A stretch of DNA of 64,000 nt from Streptomyces tateyamensis (GTDB lineage Bacteria > Actinomycetota > Actinomycetes > Streptomycetales > Streptomycetaceae): NCBI RefSeq assembly GCF_003205575.1, contig NZ_PYBW01000024.1, positions 31,753 through 95,752 on the forward strand, written 5' to 3'. Within the stretch, counting starts at the first letter, position 1. The number at the start of each line of letters is the position of its first letter. This document shows, piece by piece, positions 8,889-17,172 of this stretch. The translations under genes and the position numbers were made by a program. Under the pieces are notes generated by a model. It saw only the letters and a program-made list of their open reading frames with translations. It had not been told where the DNA came from and searched no databases.

Positions 8889-10253
8889 CTACCCGGCCCG
8901 CAGCAGTCGGTGACGGGCGATCAGCTCCCGGTACCAGCCGTACGAGGCCCGGGGCGTGCGCTGCTGCGTCTCGAAGTCGACGTGCACCAGGCCGAATCGC
9001 TGGTGGTAGCCCTCGGCCCATTCGAAGTTGTCCAGCAGGGACCAGGTGTAGTAGCCGCGCACGTCGACGCCCTCGCGCAGGGCGGCGGCCAGCGCGTCGA
9101 GGTGGCCGGCCAGGTAGTCGATGCGCGGCTGGTCGGGGACGGTCTCCTCGGCCACCGCGCAGCCGTTCTCGGTGATGGTGATCGGCGGGAGCGCCGCGCC
9201 GTAAAGCTCCTTGAGGCCGACCAGGAGCTGGCGCAGTCCGTCGGGGACGATCGGCCAGCCGAAGGCGGTGTGCGGGACGTCGGCGATGTCGAGCTGGGTG
9301 AACGGCAGGGCCGGGTCGGTCGGGGCGCCGATCCGGGTGGGGTTGTAGTAGTTGACGCCCAGTCCGGCCAGCCGGGGGCCGGCGATCAGGTCGAGGTCGC
9401 CCGGCCGGACGGCGCCATACAGGTCGTCCGGGACGCCGAAGGCAGCCAGGTCCGGATAGCGGCCGAGCAGCAGCGGGTCGGTGAACAGCCGGTTGTGCAG
9501 GGCGTCGTAGGCCTGCGCGGCGGCCACGTCGGCCGGCCCGTCGGAGGCCGCCCATACCGGAGTGAGGTTGTTCGTGATCAGCACCGCCAGCCCCCGCTCC
9601 TGCAATGCGGCGGCGGCCAGCCCGTGCCCGAGCAACTGGTGGTGCGCGGTCGGCAGCGCCTCCAGCATCAGCGCCCGCCCCGGGGCGTGGACGCCTAGCG
9701 CATAACCGAACACCGTGTGCACGAAAGGCTCATTGAGGGTGATCCAGGCCGGCACGCGGTCCCCGAGCCGGTCGGCCATGATGCCGGCGTACTCCGCGAA
9801 CCGGTACGCCGTGTCGCGGGCCAGCCAGCCGCCGCCCTCGGCGGAGCCGCTGTTGGACGGAGTCTCCAGGGCCTGCGGCAGGTCCCAGTGGAACAGGGTC
9901 GGCAGCGGGGTGATCCCGGCCGCGAGCAGCTCGTCCACCAGGCGGTCGTAGAAGCCGAGACCGGCCTGGTTCACCGGACCGCGGCCGGCGGGCTGGACGC
10001 GCGGCCAGGCGATCGAGAACCGGTACCCGTCCACCCCGAGCTCGCGCATCAACTCCACGTCCTCGCGGTACCGGTGGTAGTGGTCGCAGGCCACCGCCCC
10101 GGTGTGCCCGCCCTTCACCGCTCCCTCCCGCCCCACGAACACGTCCCAGACCGACGGCCCCCTCCCGTCCTCGCCCACCGCCCCCTCGATCTGGTAGGCG
10201 GCCGTGGAGACACCCCACCGGAAGCCCGCCGGAAAATCATGCAGGTTCGGCAC
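8889..10253 (-). CDS. GH1 beta-glucosidase
   Basis: Retaining glycoside hydrolase family 1 enzyme of 454 residues that hydrolyses terminal beta-glucosides such as cellobiose in the cytoplasm. Seen: N-terminal FPAGFRWGVSTAAYQIEGA, acid/base motif TLNEPFVH, nucleophile motif ITENGC and C-terminal YYTWSLLDNFEWAEGY, all in GH1 order, full length. I chose GTG at 10253 because the protein then begins VPNLHDFPAGF and GGAGAGG lies upstream; the longer open frame adds 25 unlikely residues. No sugar transporter is adjacent, but a dyad is found at 10278-10292. Confidence 0.93.
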   Translation of the reverse strand: MPNLHDFPAGFRWGVSTAAYQIEGAVGEDGRGPSVWDVFVGREGAVKGGHTGAVACDHYHRYREDVELMRELGVDGYRFSIAWPRVQPAGRGPVNQAGLGFYDRLVDELLAAGITPLPTLFHWDLPQALETPSNSGSAEGGGWLARDTAYRFAEYAGIMADRLGDRVPAWITLNEPFVHTVFGYALGVHAPGRALMLEALPTAHHQLLGHGLAAAALQERGLAVLITNNLTPVWAASDGPADVAAAQAYDALHNRLFTDPLLLGRYPDLAAFGVPDDLYGAVRPGDLDLIAGPRLAGLGVNYYNPTRIGAPTDPALPFTQLDIADVPHTAFGWPIVPDGLRQLLVGLKELYGAALPPITITENGCAVAEETVPDQPRIDYLAGHLDALAAALREGVDVRGYYTWSLLDNFEWAEGYHQRFGLVHVDFETQQRTPRASYGWYRELIARHRLLRAG

Positions 10254-10277
10254 TACACCACACCCTCTCCATCGAAC

Positions 10278-10292
10278 ATGAGCAAATCTCAT
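10278..10292. promoter_or_regulatory. Short inverted repeat upstream of the beta-glucosidase
   Basis: ATGAG-N5-CTCAT, a perfect 5-bp dyad in an AT-rich patch 25 bases ahead of the GTG start. The position suits an operator or promoter element. It is short enough to be chance. Confidence 0.3.
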
Positions 10293-10764
10293 ATTAGTGC
10301 CCGGTCGTCGGAGCACCAGAGGCGGCACGCTCGTGCCGACGAAGTCGGTGGCCGTCGCCGAGGCTGCGCCAGCGGTGACGTCAAGGCGCAGCGTGAGCCG
10401 AGCCAGGCGCTGTGGTGCTCAGCGTGGTGCCGACGCGGCGCGTAGCGCTGGTCAGGCGGGCGCCCAGGGTCGGACGTCCCGGCCAATGACTGCCCACCAG
10501 GCCGGAGTTACGGCCGGTACCCCGATTCGGTCCGGGGGTGGACTGGGCGGCCCGGACGGAGCGGACCGGCCCGCGCGCCGGGTGGCTGTCGGAATCCCGC
10601 CCGGCGCTTTGGCGCCAGCCTGAAGGGCTACTGGTAGGGCTGGGCGGCAGCCAAGCTTGAGCCATCGCCACCGGGAAGCAACCGGACGGCGAACGGACGA
10701 GGCGCCACCGCGGGACGCCGGGTCCACTCCCGTCCACCACCTGCTCTCCAGAAGGACAACGCTC
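10293..10764. other. 472-bp gap with no recognised gene
   Basis: Open frames here read as Arg/Ala/Gly-rich shadow translations on both strands. No family, tRNA or insertion sequence end was recognised. The last 100 bases are probably the leader of the secreted peptide gene that follows. Confidence 0.5.
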
Positions 10765-10941
10765 GTGACCCGTCTGCCCGTTGCCGTCGCCACCGCGGTC
10801 GCCGCCCTCGCCACCGCCACCGCCGTCCTGCTGCCGGCCGCCTCCGCCACCACCCTTGCCGAAGCGGCGACCGTTTCCGTCGCAGCCACTGCGGGCACCT
10901 CCACGGCCCCGGTGGCCCCCGGCGAGCTCCAGTGGGGCTGA
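10765..10941 (+). CDS. Short secreted peptide with signal sequence
   Basis: A 58-residue product from GTG at 10765, with GAAGGAC about 10 bases upstream. Almost all of it is a signal peptide: basic TR, a hydrophobic Ala/Val/Leu core, then ASATTLAEA with a plausible AxA cleavage site, leaving about 30 small residues ending ELQWG. It could be a real small secreted peptide, or the truncated start of a larger exported protein whose body was replaced by the helicase fragment that follows. Confidence 0.45.
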   Translation: MTRLPVAVATAVAALATATAVLLPAASATTLAEAATVSVAATAGTSTAPVAPGELQWG

Positions 10942-10975
10942 CCCGGCGGTCGGCGTCGTCCACTCCGGCGTGGAG

Positions 10976-11300
10976 TGCCCTGCAGGACATCCCCGCCGTC
11001 GTGCAGGAACTCCGCACCCAGAGCACCGCGCACCCGGGCGAGCTGCTGGGCGTGATCTGCGCGGACACCAGGGTGGGCGAGCTGATGGTCCGGGGCATCG
11101 CCCAGCATGCACGCATCGTGCCTGCCTCCGAAGCACGCGGCCTGGAATTCGACGGGGTCGTCGTCCTGAACCCCGAGGAGATCATCACGACCCGCCCCGG
11201 CGGCGAGAGGGACCTGTACGTAGCCCTGACCCGGGCCACCAAACGCCTCTGCACCATCACCACGGCCACGGGCGCGGGGCCAATCCACCTCGCTCCATAA
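10976..11300 (+). pseudogene. C-terminal remnant of a UvrD/HelD-type superfamily 1 helicase
   Basis: About 105 codons read as the last part of a UvrD-like helicase: ARGLEFDGVVVLNPEEI is helicase motif V and LYVALTRATKRL is motif VI. Walker A, motif II and the rest are absent; the upstream sequence is the unrelated signal peptide gene in an overlapping frame. It is therefore a decayed or recombined fragment. No start codon with a ribosome site is associated with it. Confidence 0.8.
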
Positions 11301-11377
11301 ATCCAGTGGCACTGGTCGTCAGTTCAGCCGTACTGTCCGATGGTTCGCCTACTTCCAATCTTCCCGAGAGGCCACCT

Positions 11378-13156
11378 GTGCGCCGCTGGTCCTATCTGCT
11401 TCCCCCGTTGCTGCTCTGCGGACTTCTGGGCATCCCCTCGTCGGCGACCGGCGCGGTCACTGCGGCGCCGCTCCCACCACTCAGCGGCCAGATGCCCCTG
11501 GGGGCGTACCTCCCCGGCGACCCCAACGCCAACACGCACATCGACCCGCAGACGATAGCCCCTGGCGTGACCTACACGACGTACACCCAGGGCTACGCGT
11601 CCGACCGCTGGACGGTGGACGTGCACATCACCGTCGACAATGAGGCGGGCGCGACGCTCGTCCAGGACTTGTCGACCGCGACGGACGAGGTCAACCTGCT
11701 CGCCGGCAAGAATATCGTCGCGATCCCGGTGCCGATCGGTCCTCAGCCGGATCCGACGGGCAAGCCCGTGGCGTACGCCGTGCGACTGGTCACCAACCCC
11801 GGTCTGAAGAGCACGGATCCGGACTACGTCAAATTCGCCGCTCTCGCCGATGCGCAGAACGCGGTCAAGAACATCCTGAAGCCCAACGCCGTCGACGGCG
11901 AGCCCCTCTACACCGCCCAGGACGGCAACCCCAGCACCGGCCCCTGGAACGTGCGCGTGGTCACCATTGACCCGACCTCCCCCTATGCCCTGCGTGTGAC
12001 CCACGGCCAGGACATAGCGACCCCGGAACCGCTGCGCAAGCAAGTCGCGCTGAGCGGGGCGCTGTTGGGGGTCAACGGCTCCGATGCGACCCCCGGTGTG
12101 GCGGTCGGCCCGCCGCCGGTGCCCCCGAACCTCCCGAAGACGGCGAACGGCGTCCCAGTGTTGGAGGGCTACACCGGCGTGCCCGAAGGCCTCGACGTCG
12201 AGGGCGGTGTGACGATGAACGCCGCCAACGACCACCGCACCGCCCTGCTGCTCAACGGCGCGAACGGGCCGGCACAGATCACCGAGGTCTCCACCACGTA
12301 CACCCTCTCCTCGTCCGACAAATCCTCCACCACCGTCAACGGCATCGACCGGCTTGCGGGGAACGTCTACGGCTGCGGCCAGCCCGGTGCGATCATCGAC
12401 GATTCCCGGCTCAATCCCACGCAGGCCGCGCAGGATCCGATTCAGGCGGTGCACCACGGGCAGTGCCACAACCCGAACGACCTGGTTCTCTTCCGGCCGG
12501 AGTGGGGTAGCGCCACCCCCAAGGTCGTAGGCGCGGACCCCGGCTACGAGGTCGTGCTGAACAACAATTGGGTGGTCACCGGCTCCCGTGTCGCCGGCGG
12601 ACCGATCGCTCCCGGACAGCGGGTCCTTCAGGGCATCGGGACGGGTGCCGACTGGCTGCGCCAACACGCTCCGGTCGGCGCCACGCTGATCGCGACGGGC
12701 AGCCTGACCGACGACGGCGGCAAGTCCGTGGCCGCTCCGGCGCTCGATGCGATCGCAGGCGGCGGACCCGGCCTGGTGCGCGGCGGGAACATCGACGTCA
12801 GCATGGTCAAGAACGGCTTCCCGGCGCACAGTAACGTGGACGTCGAACGCCAGCCGCGAACCGTCGTGGGTATCGGCGCCGCCGGTCAGATCGAACTGGT
12901 CACCATCGACGGCCGGAACCCCTACCCCGGCGGCAGTGTCGGCGTCACGATGGGCGAGGCGGCTGCCGTCATGAAGTGGCTCGGCGCCACTGACGCTGTC
13001 GAGATGGGTTACGGCGGGGACACCGCGATGATCATCAACGACTCTCTCTACAACACGCCGATGAACTTCTGGGGCGCCCCCGTCGGCCCCGGCATTCCCA
13101 ACTACGAGCGCGCCTTGGGGAACGCTCTGGTGCTGGTCCACAAGCCTGGTCCGTGA
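11378..13156 (+). CDS. Secreted phosphodiester glycosidase (NAGPA domain) protein
   Basis: A 592-residue exported protein. GTG at 11378 follows GAGAGG and gives an N-terminal signal peptide (RRWSYLLPPLLLCGLLG, cleavage near ATGA/AVTAAP). The C-terminal part (about 270-590) has the NAGPA fold hallmarks: DVEGGVTMNAAND, later RTVVGIGAAGQIELVTIDGR and the terminal GEAAAVMKWLGATDAVEMGYGGDTAM. Such enzymes remove sugar phosphodiesters (uncovering-enzyme-like) outside the cell; the bacterial substrate is unknown. The N-terminal 230 residues resemble the SPOR/duf-like region preceding this domain in actinobacteria. It stands alone, followed by a strong terminator. Confidence 0.85.
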   Translation: MRRWSYLLPPLLLCGLLGIPSSATGAVTAAPLPPLSGQMPLGAYLPGDPNANTHIDPQTIAPGVTYTTYTQGYASDRWTVDVHITVDNEAGATLVQDLSTATDEVNLLAGKNIVAIPVPIGPQPDPTGKPVAYAVRLVTNPGLKSTDPDYVKFAALADAQNAVKNILKPNAVDGEPLYTAQDGNPSTGPWNVRVVTIDPTSPYALRVTHGQDIATPEPLRKQVALSGALLGVNGSDATPGVAVGPPPVPPNLPKTANGVPVLEGYTGVPEGLDVEGGVTMNAANDHRTALLLNGANGPAQITEVSTTYTLSSSDKSSTTVNGIDRLAGNVYGCGQPGAIIDDSRLNPTQAAQDPIQAVHHGQCHNPNDLVLFRPEWGSATPKVVGADPGYEVVLNNNWVVTGSRVAGGPIAPGQRVLQGIGTGADWLRQHAPVGATLIATGSLTDDGGKSVAAPALDAIAGGGPGLVRGGNIDVSMVKNGFPAHSNVDVERQPRTVVGIGAAGQIELVTIDGRNPYPGGSVGVTMGEAAAVMKWLGATDAVEMGYGGDTAMIINDSLYNTPMNFWGAPVGPGIPNYERALGNALVLVHKPGP

Positions 13157-13221
13157 CCTCTGGGAGTCAAGGGTCGCGGGTTCACGTCCTATCGCCGGGC
13201 CGCGAGCTTTCGCAGGTCGGA

Positions 13222-13258
13222 GGGCGCTCTCATCAAAATGATGGGAGCGCCCTTTTTG
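13222..13258 (+). terminator. Rho-independent terminator
   Basis: Arms GGGCGCTCTCATCA and TGATGGGAGCGCCC form a 14-bp stem with one mismatch around a tiny AA-rich loop, followed by TTTTT. This is a textbook intrinsic terminator, unusually clear for such GC-rich DNA, placed 65 bases after the glycosidase stop. Confidence 0.9.
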
Positions 13259-13409
13259 TGCGGCGGTCGCCCGGTCGTCGGAGCGTTCGGGTGAAGAGAG
13301 CCGGTACACGCCTCGGAATGGTTTGGGGCTGCGCACTGCGGCTAGGCGAGCTGGTGAGCAGGTTCACCGCGCGTGCTGCGCACCGCCCGACACACCGAGA
13401 GGTCGCCTC

Positions 13410-13982
13410 ATGGTCACCTTGCAGGGAAAGACCATCGCGTTCCTCGTCGCCTCCGAGGGCGTCGAGCAGGTGGAACTGGCCGAGCCCTGGCAGGCCGTCG
13501 CCGAGGCGGGCGGCACGCCGCGCCTGGTGTCCACCCGGAGCGGCAAGGTCCAGGCGTTCAACCATCTGGAACGCGGTGACACCTTCGAGGTCGATGACGT
13601 GGTCGGCACGCTCTCGGCTGACGACGCTGGCGACTACGACGCCCTGGTGCTGCCGGGCGGCGTGGCCAACCCGGACGCGCTGCGCCTGGACTCCTCGGCG
13701 GTGGACTTCGTCAGGTCCTTCTTCGAGGCCGGCAAACCCGTCGCCGCGATCTGCCACGCGCCGTGGACGCTGATCGAGGCCGACGTGGTCCGCGGCCGCA
13801 CGCTCACCTCGTGGCCCAGTCTGCGTACTGATCTGCTCAACGCCGGAGCCCGCTGGACGGACCAGCAGGTCCAGGTCTGCACCGACGGTCCCAACACCCT
13901 GGTCACCAGCCGCAAGCCGGACGACCTGCCGGCCTTCGGCGATGCACTGGTCACCGCCTTCGCCCACGGACAGCACGGATAG
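13410..13982 (+). CDS. DJ-1/PfpI family type 1 amidotransferase-like protein
   Basis: A 190-residue cytoplasmic protein with GAGAGG ahead of ATG 13410. Motifs: IAFLVASEGVEQVEL at the start, LVLPGGVANPDALR, and the nucleophile elbow AAICHAPWTLIEA with the catalytic Cys in AICH. This is the YhbO/PfpI subgroup, associated with deglycation and stress resistance (general stress protein 18). It is followed 14 bases later by a small protein gene and then transketolase, all co-directional, perhaps a stress-linked transcription unit. Confidence 0.88.
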   Translation: MVTLQGKTIAFLVASEGVEQVELAEPWQAVAEAGGTPRLVSTRSGKVQAFNHLERGDTFEVDDVVGTLSADDAGDYDALVLPGGVANPDALRLDSSAVDFVRSFFEAGKPVAAICHAPWTLIEADVVRGRTLTSWPSLRTDLLNAGARWTDQQVQVCTDGPNTLVTSRKPDDLPAFGDALVTAFAHGQHG

Positions 13983-13996
13983 CGAGGTCCTTTCCG

Positions 13997-14284
13997 ATGG
14001 CGCACCAGCTTCAGATCGAACCCCAGGGCGACCACGAGTACCTGGTCCGCATCCCTGGGGGGAGTGACGACACGACGGCCCGGGTCCGGGCCACGTCCGA
14101 CGTGCTGCGCCGGGTGTCGGATTCGGCCGCGGACGAGGCACGCGTGGTCGAGCAGACCGTCCGGTGGCTGCTCGAGCGCCAGCCGGTGGCCGACCTGCCG
14201 CAGCTGATCGACCTGGACGATGTTGCCGCGGCGTACGACAGCTATCTGAAGGACCTGGCGCACCGATTGTCCGAACGACCCTGA
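13997..14284 (+). CDS. Small conserved protein, 95 residues
   Basis: ATG 13997, 14 bases after the DJ-1 gene and 15 before transketolase, so likely co-transcribed. The sequence is acidic and helical: an N-terminal beta pair (QLQIEPQGDHEYLVRIP) then helices including VVEQTVRWLLERQPVADLPQLIDLDDVAAAY. No known catalytic motif and no membrane segment. Function not recognised. Confidence 0.72.
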   Translation: MAHQLQIEPQGDHEYLVRIPGGSDDTTARVRATSDVLRRVSDSAADEARVVEQTVRWLLERQPVADLPQLIDLDDVAAAYDSYLKDLAHRLSERP

Positions 14285-14299
14285 ACGGAGACCCCGCAC

Positions 14300-16219
14300 A
14301 TGGCCACCACCCAAGCTACCGACGTGGGCCCCGACTCCGGCCTCGCCGACGTCTTCGAACTCGCCCAGCAGCTGCGGGCGGACTCGGTGCGGGCCAGCAC
14401 CGCCGCCGGCTCCGGTCATCCGACGTCGAGCATGTCCGCCGCTGATCTGATGGCCGTACTGATGGCCCGTCATCTCCAGTACGACTGGGACGATCCCGGC
14501 AATCCGGCCAATGACCATCTGGTCTTCTCCAAGGGCCACGCCTCCCCGCTGCTGTACTCGATGTTCACGGCGGCCGGGGTGGTGGAGGAGAAGGAGCTGC
14601 TCACGACCTACCGGCGGGCGGGCGCCCGCCTGCAGGGGCACCCCACGCCGGTCCTGCCGTGGGTGGACGTGGCCACCGGGTCGCTGGGCCAGGGAATCGC
14701 CTACGGCGTCGGGATCGCCCTGGCCGGCCGCGACCTGGAGCACCAGCCCTACCGGGTCTGGGTGCTGTGCGGGGACAGCGAGATGGCGGAGGGCTCGGTC
14801 TGGGAAGCCCTGGACAAGGCCGGGCGGCACCGGCTCGCGAACTTCACCGCGATCGTGGACGTCAACCGGCTCGGCCAGAGCGGCCCCACCGAACTGCAGT
14901 GGGACCTGGAAACCTACGTCCGCCGGATCGAGGCGTTCGGGTGCCGTGCCTTGACCGTCGACGGGCACGACCTCGCCGCCGTGGACCGGGCCCTGCACGC
15001 CGCAGCCGACGGGCAGGGGCCGACGGTCATCGTGGCCAGGACCGTCAAGGGCAAGGGTTTCAGCGAGGTGGAGGACGCGGAGGGCTGGCACGGAAAGCCC
15101 TTCCCGACGGAGATGGCGGACCGCGCCGTCGAAGAACTGGGCGGCATCCGGCACCTGACGGTACGGGGCCCCCGGCCGGCCGCCGTCGACGAGGCGTCCG
15201 GGCGTCGGCCGGACCCGGGCCCGGTGAGCCCGCCGCGGTTCGCCGTGGGTGACGAGGTGGCCACCCGGTCCGCCTTCGGGAAAGCCCTGGTGGCCCTTGG
15301 CGGCGGACGCCCGGAGGTGGTCGCGCTGGATGCCGAAGTGGGCAACTCCACCCACTCCGAGGACTTCGCCAAGGCCTACCCCGAACGGTTCTTCCAGAGC
15401 TACATCGCCGAGCAGCAGATGGTCGCCACCGCCGTGGGCATGGCCGTGCGCGGATACCGGCCCTACGCGACCACTTTCGCGGCCTTCCTCACCCGGGCCC
15501 ACGACTTCATCCGGATGGCGGCCGTCTCCCAGATCACGATGGCGCTGTGCGGCACGCACTGCGGTGTGGAGATCGGCCAGGACGGACCCTCCCAGATGGG
15601 ACTCGAAGACCTGGCGATGATGCGCGCCGTCCACGGGTCCACCGTGCTCTACCCCGCCGACGCGGCCAGCGCCGCCGCCCTCACCATCGCCATGGCCGAC
15701 CTCGACGGCATCTCGTACCTGCGCACCACGCGCGGTGCCTACCCCGTCCTGTACGACCCGGCCGAGCAGTTCCCCGTCGGTGGTTCCAAGACCCTTCGCG
15801 GCAGCGGCGAAGCCGACCAGGTCACCCTGCTGGGAGCGGGCGTCACCGTTCACGAGTGCCTGAAGGCGGCCGACGAACTCGCGGAACACGGCATCGCCGC
15901 GCGCGTCGTCGACCTCTACTCGGTCAAGCCGCTGGACGCCGAAACCCTGGTGCGTGCCGCCAGGGAGACCAGCGGCCTGGTGGTGGCCGAGGACCACCAT
16001 CCGCAGGGCGGGCTCGGTGAGGCAGTGCTCTCCGCGCTCGCCGCCCAGGGCAGTTGCCCGGCCTTCGTCCACCTGGCCGTCCGTGGTCTGCCCGCCTCCG
16101 GCACCCCGGCGGAACTCCTTAAGGCTGCCGGCATTGACGCCGGCAGCATCGCGGACGCGGCCCGGAAGCTTGTCGATGCGGCGGACCGCGGTGAGGGCCC
16201 CACGCAGGACCTCGGGTAG
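14300..16219 (+). CDS. tkt: Transketolase
   Basis: Thiamine diphosphate-dependent enzyme of the pentose phosphate pathway, transferring two-carbon units between ketose and aldose phosphates. A 639-residue protein, near full family length. Seen: GSGHPTSSMSAADL (substrate/TPP histidine), SKGHASPLLY, the TPP-binding GDSEMAEGSVWEALDKAG ... NRLGQSG, then the pyrimidine domain with YIAEQQMVATAVGMA and the C-terminal GGLGEAVLSAL domain. The sequence differs in texture from housekeeping tkt paired with tal, and here there is no transaldolase beside it, so it may be a second copy with a specialised stress role. Confidence 0.93.
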   Translation: MATTQATDVGPDSGLADVFELAQQLRADSVRASTAAGSGHPTSSMSAADLMAVLMARHLQYDWDDPGNPANDHLVFSKGHASPLLYSMFTAAGVVEEKELLTTYRRAGARLQGHPTPVLPWVDVATGSLGQGIAYGVGIALAGRDLEHQPYRVWVLCGDSEMAEGSVWEALDKAGRHRLANFTAIVDVNRLGQSGPTELQWDLETYVRRIEAFGCRALTVDGHDLAAVDRALHAAADGQGPTVIVARTVKGKGFSEVEDAEGWHGKPFPTEMADRAVEELGGIRHLTVRGPRPAAVDEASGRRPDPGPVSPPRFAVGDEVATRSAFGKALVALGGGRPEVVALDAEVGNSTHSEDFAKAYPERFFQSYIAEQQMVATAVGMAVRGYRPYATTFAAFLTRAHDFIRMAAVSQITMALCGTHCGVEIGQDGPSQMGLEDLAMMRAVHGSTVLYPADAASAAALTIAMADLDGISYLRTTRGAYPVLYDPAEQFPVGGSKTLRGSGEADQVTLLGAGVTVHECLKAADELAEHGIAARVVDLYSVKPLDAETLVRAARETSGLVVAEDHHPQGGLGEAVLSALAAQGSCPAFVHLAVRGLPASGTPAELLKAAGIDAGSIADAARKLVDAADRGEGPTQDLG

Positions 16220-16239
16220 TACCGGGAGCTCGACCTGGC

Positions 16240-16301
16240 CCTGTGCGTGCGGGGTTACGGCAGAGGGACAAGTAGCCCCGCCGTAACTCCGCACGCGCAG
16301 G
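16240..16301. terminator. Hairpin between convergent genes
   Basis: Arms at 16240-16261 and 16279-16301 (core TGCGGGGTTACGGC against GCCGTAACTCCGCA) pair over about 20 bases with few mismatches and an 18-base loop. It lies just after the transketolase stop and is shared with the convergent NmrA-like gene. No T-tract, as common in streptomycetes. Confidence 0.7.
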
Positions 16302-17025
16302 ACCGGTGAGCAGTCAGGCGGCGGCCCGCAGTTCCTTGACGGCGTCCTTCGACAGGCGGATGCGTACCAGGGCGGCGGCGAGCCGGCTCAGGTCGTTCGC
16401 CGGGACGAGTTCGGAGCGCGTACGCGCGGCCCGCGTGGGCGGCGTCGGGCCCGGAGCCGGGGTCGAGCAAGGCCTGCACCGCGACCTCGGCGATGTCCCG
16501 CTGGTGGACGGGCGAGGTGGCGGCGGCGCCGTGCACGCCCCGGGCCCGGCCGGTCGCCCGGATCTGCGGCGCCCAGGCAAGGGCGTTGGCGGCGAAGTCG
16601 GCACACCGCAGGAACGTCCATGACAGCCCGGAAGCCCTGGCTGCGGCCTCGACCTGCGCGAACTCCTCGGCGAAGCGCCGGTACCCGCCACCGTATTCGA
16701 CGGTTACGGCCGACAGCACGACCACCCTGCGCACGCCGCGCTCAGCCGCCAGCGCCAGCAGCTCGGCGCTCGCGCCGCCCACAGCACGCGGGCTGAGCAG
16801 CAGGGCCGCCACACCTCCCAGCGCCGGTGCCAGCGACTGCGGCCTGGACGGGTCCCCGACGATCTGTCGGACACCGTCGGCGAAAGCGCCCGGGGCCGGG
16901 GCCGGGGCCGGGGGCTGGGCCGGGGCCGGATTCCTGCTGACGGCTGCGACTGCGGCGCCCTGGCCCGCCAGCAGCTTCACCACTTCGCGACCGACGTTCC
17001 CAGTCGCACCAGTGACCATGATCAT
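16255..17025 (-). CDS. NmrA-like NAD(P)-binding protein, probably frameshifted near the C-terminus
   Basis: Rossmann protein beginning MIMVTGATGNVGREVVKLL, followed by an NmrA/HSCARG-type core (LLLSPRAVGGASAELLALA, RVVVLSAVTVEYGGGYRRFAEEFAQVEAA, WTFLRCADFAANALAW). I prefer ATG 17025, with AGGAG 7 bases upstream. After residue about 200 (AYAL) the current frame becomes Arg/Pro-rich and runs into the terminator hairpin to 16255, while a neighbouring frame continues sensibly as ELVPANDLSRLAAALVRIR and stops at 16314, before the hairpin. A single-base indel near 16420 is the simplest reading. Family members are redox sensors or epimerase-like reductases. Confidence 0.65.
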   Translation of the reverse strand: MIMVTGATGNVGREVVKLLAGQGAAVAAVSRNPAPAQPPAPAPAPGAFADGVRQIVGDPSRPQSLAPALGGVAALLLSPRAVGGASAELLALAAERGVRRVVVLSAVTVEYGGGYRRFAEEFAQVEAAARASGLSWTFLRCADFAANALAWAPQIRATGRARGVHGAAATSPVHQRDIAEVAVQALLDPGSGPDAAHAGRAYALRTRPGERPEPARRRPGTHPPVEGRRQGTAGRRLTAHRSCACGVTAGLLVPLP

Positions 17026-17172
17026 CTCTCTGCTCCTGTTCATGCACGTGTCCGTGCTGTCCGTGCTCTTGTCCGTGCTTGTGTTGACGGGATCTCATCC
17101 GCCCTCCCAGGGGAGCCGGGCGTGCCCACCGTGCCCGGTGCCCCGCTCCCCCACCGCCGACGGCGATCCGCC

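Noticed and set aside
8910..9698. Plus-strand frame opposite the beta-glucosidase
   Set aside because: Reads as Val/Gln/Gly-rich antisense of GH1 codons; the GH1 frame has all catalytic motifs.
13160..13215. tRNA 3' end or attachment-site remnant
   Set aside because: GGGTTCA followed by GTCC looks like a T-loop, but the flanking arms do not pair and no CCA or acceptor stem is present.
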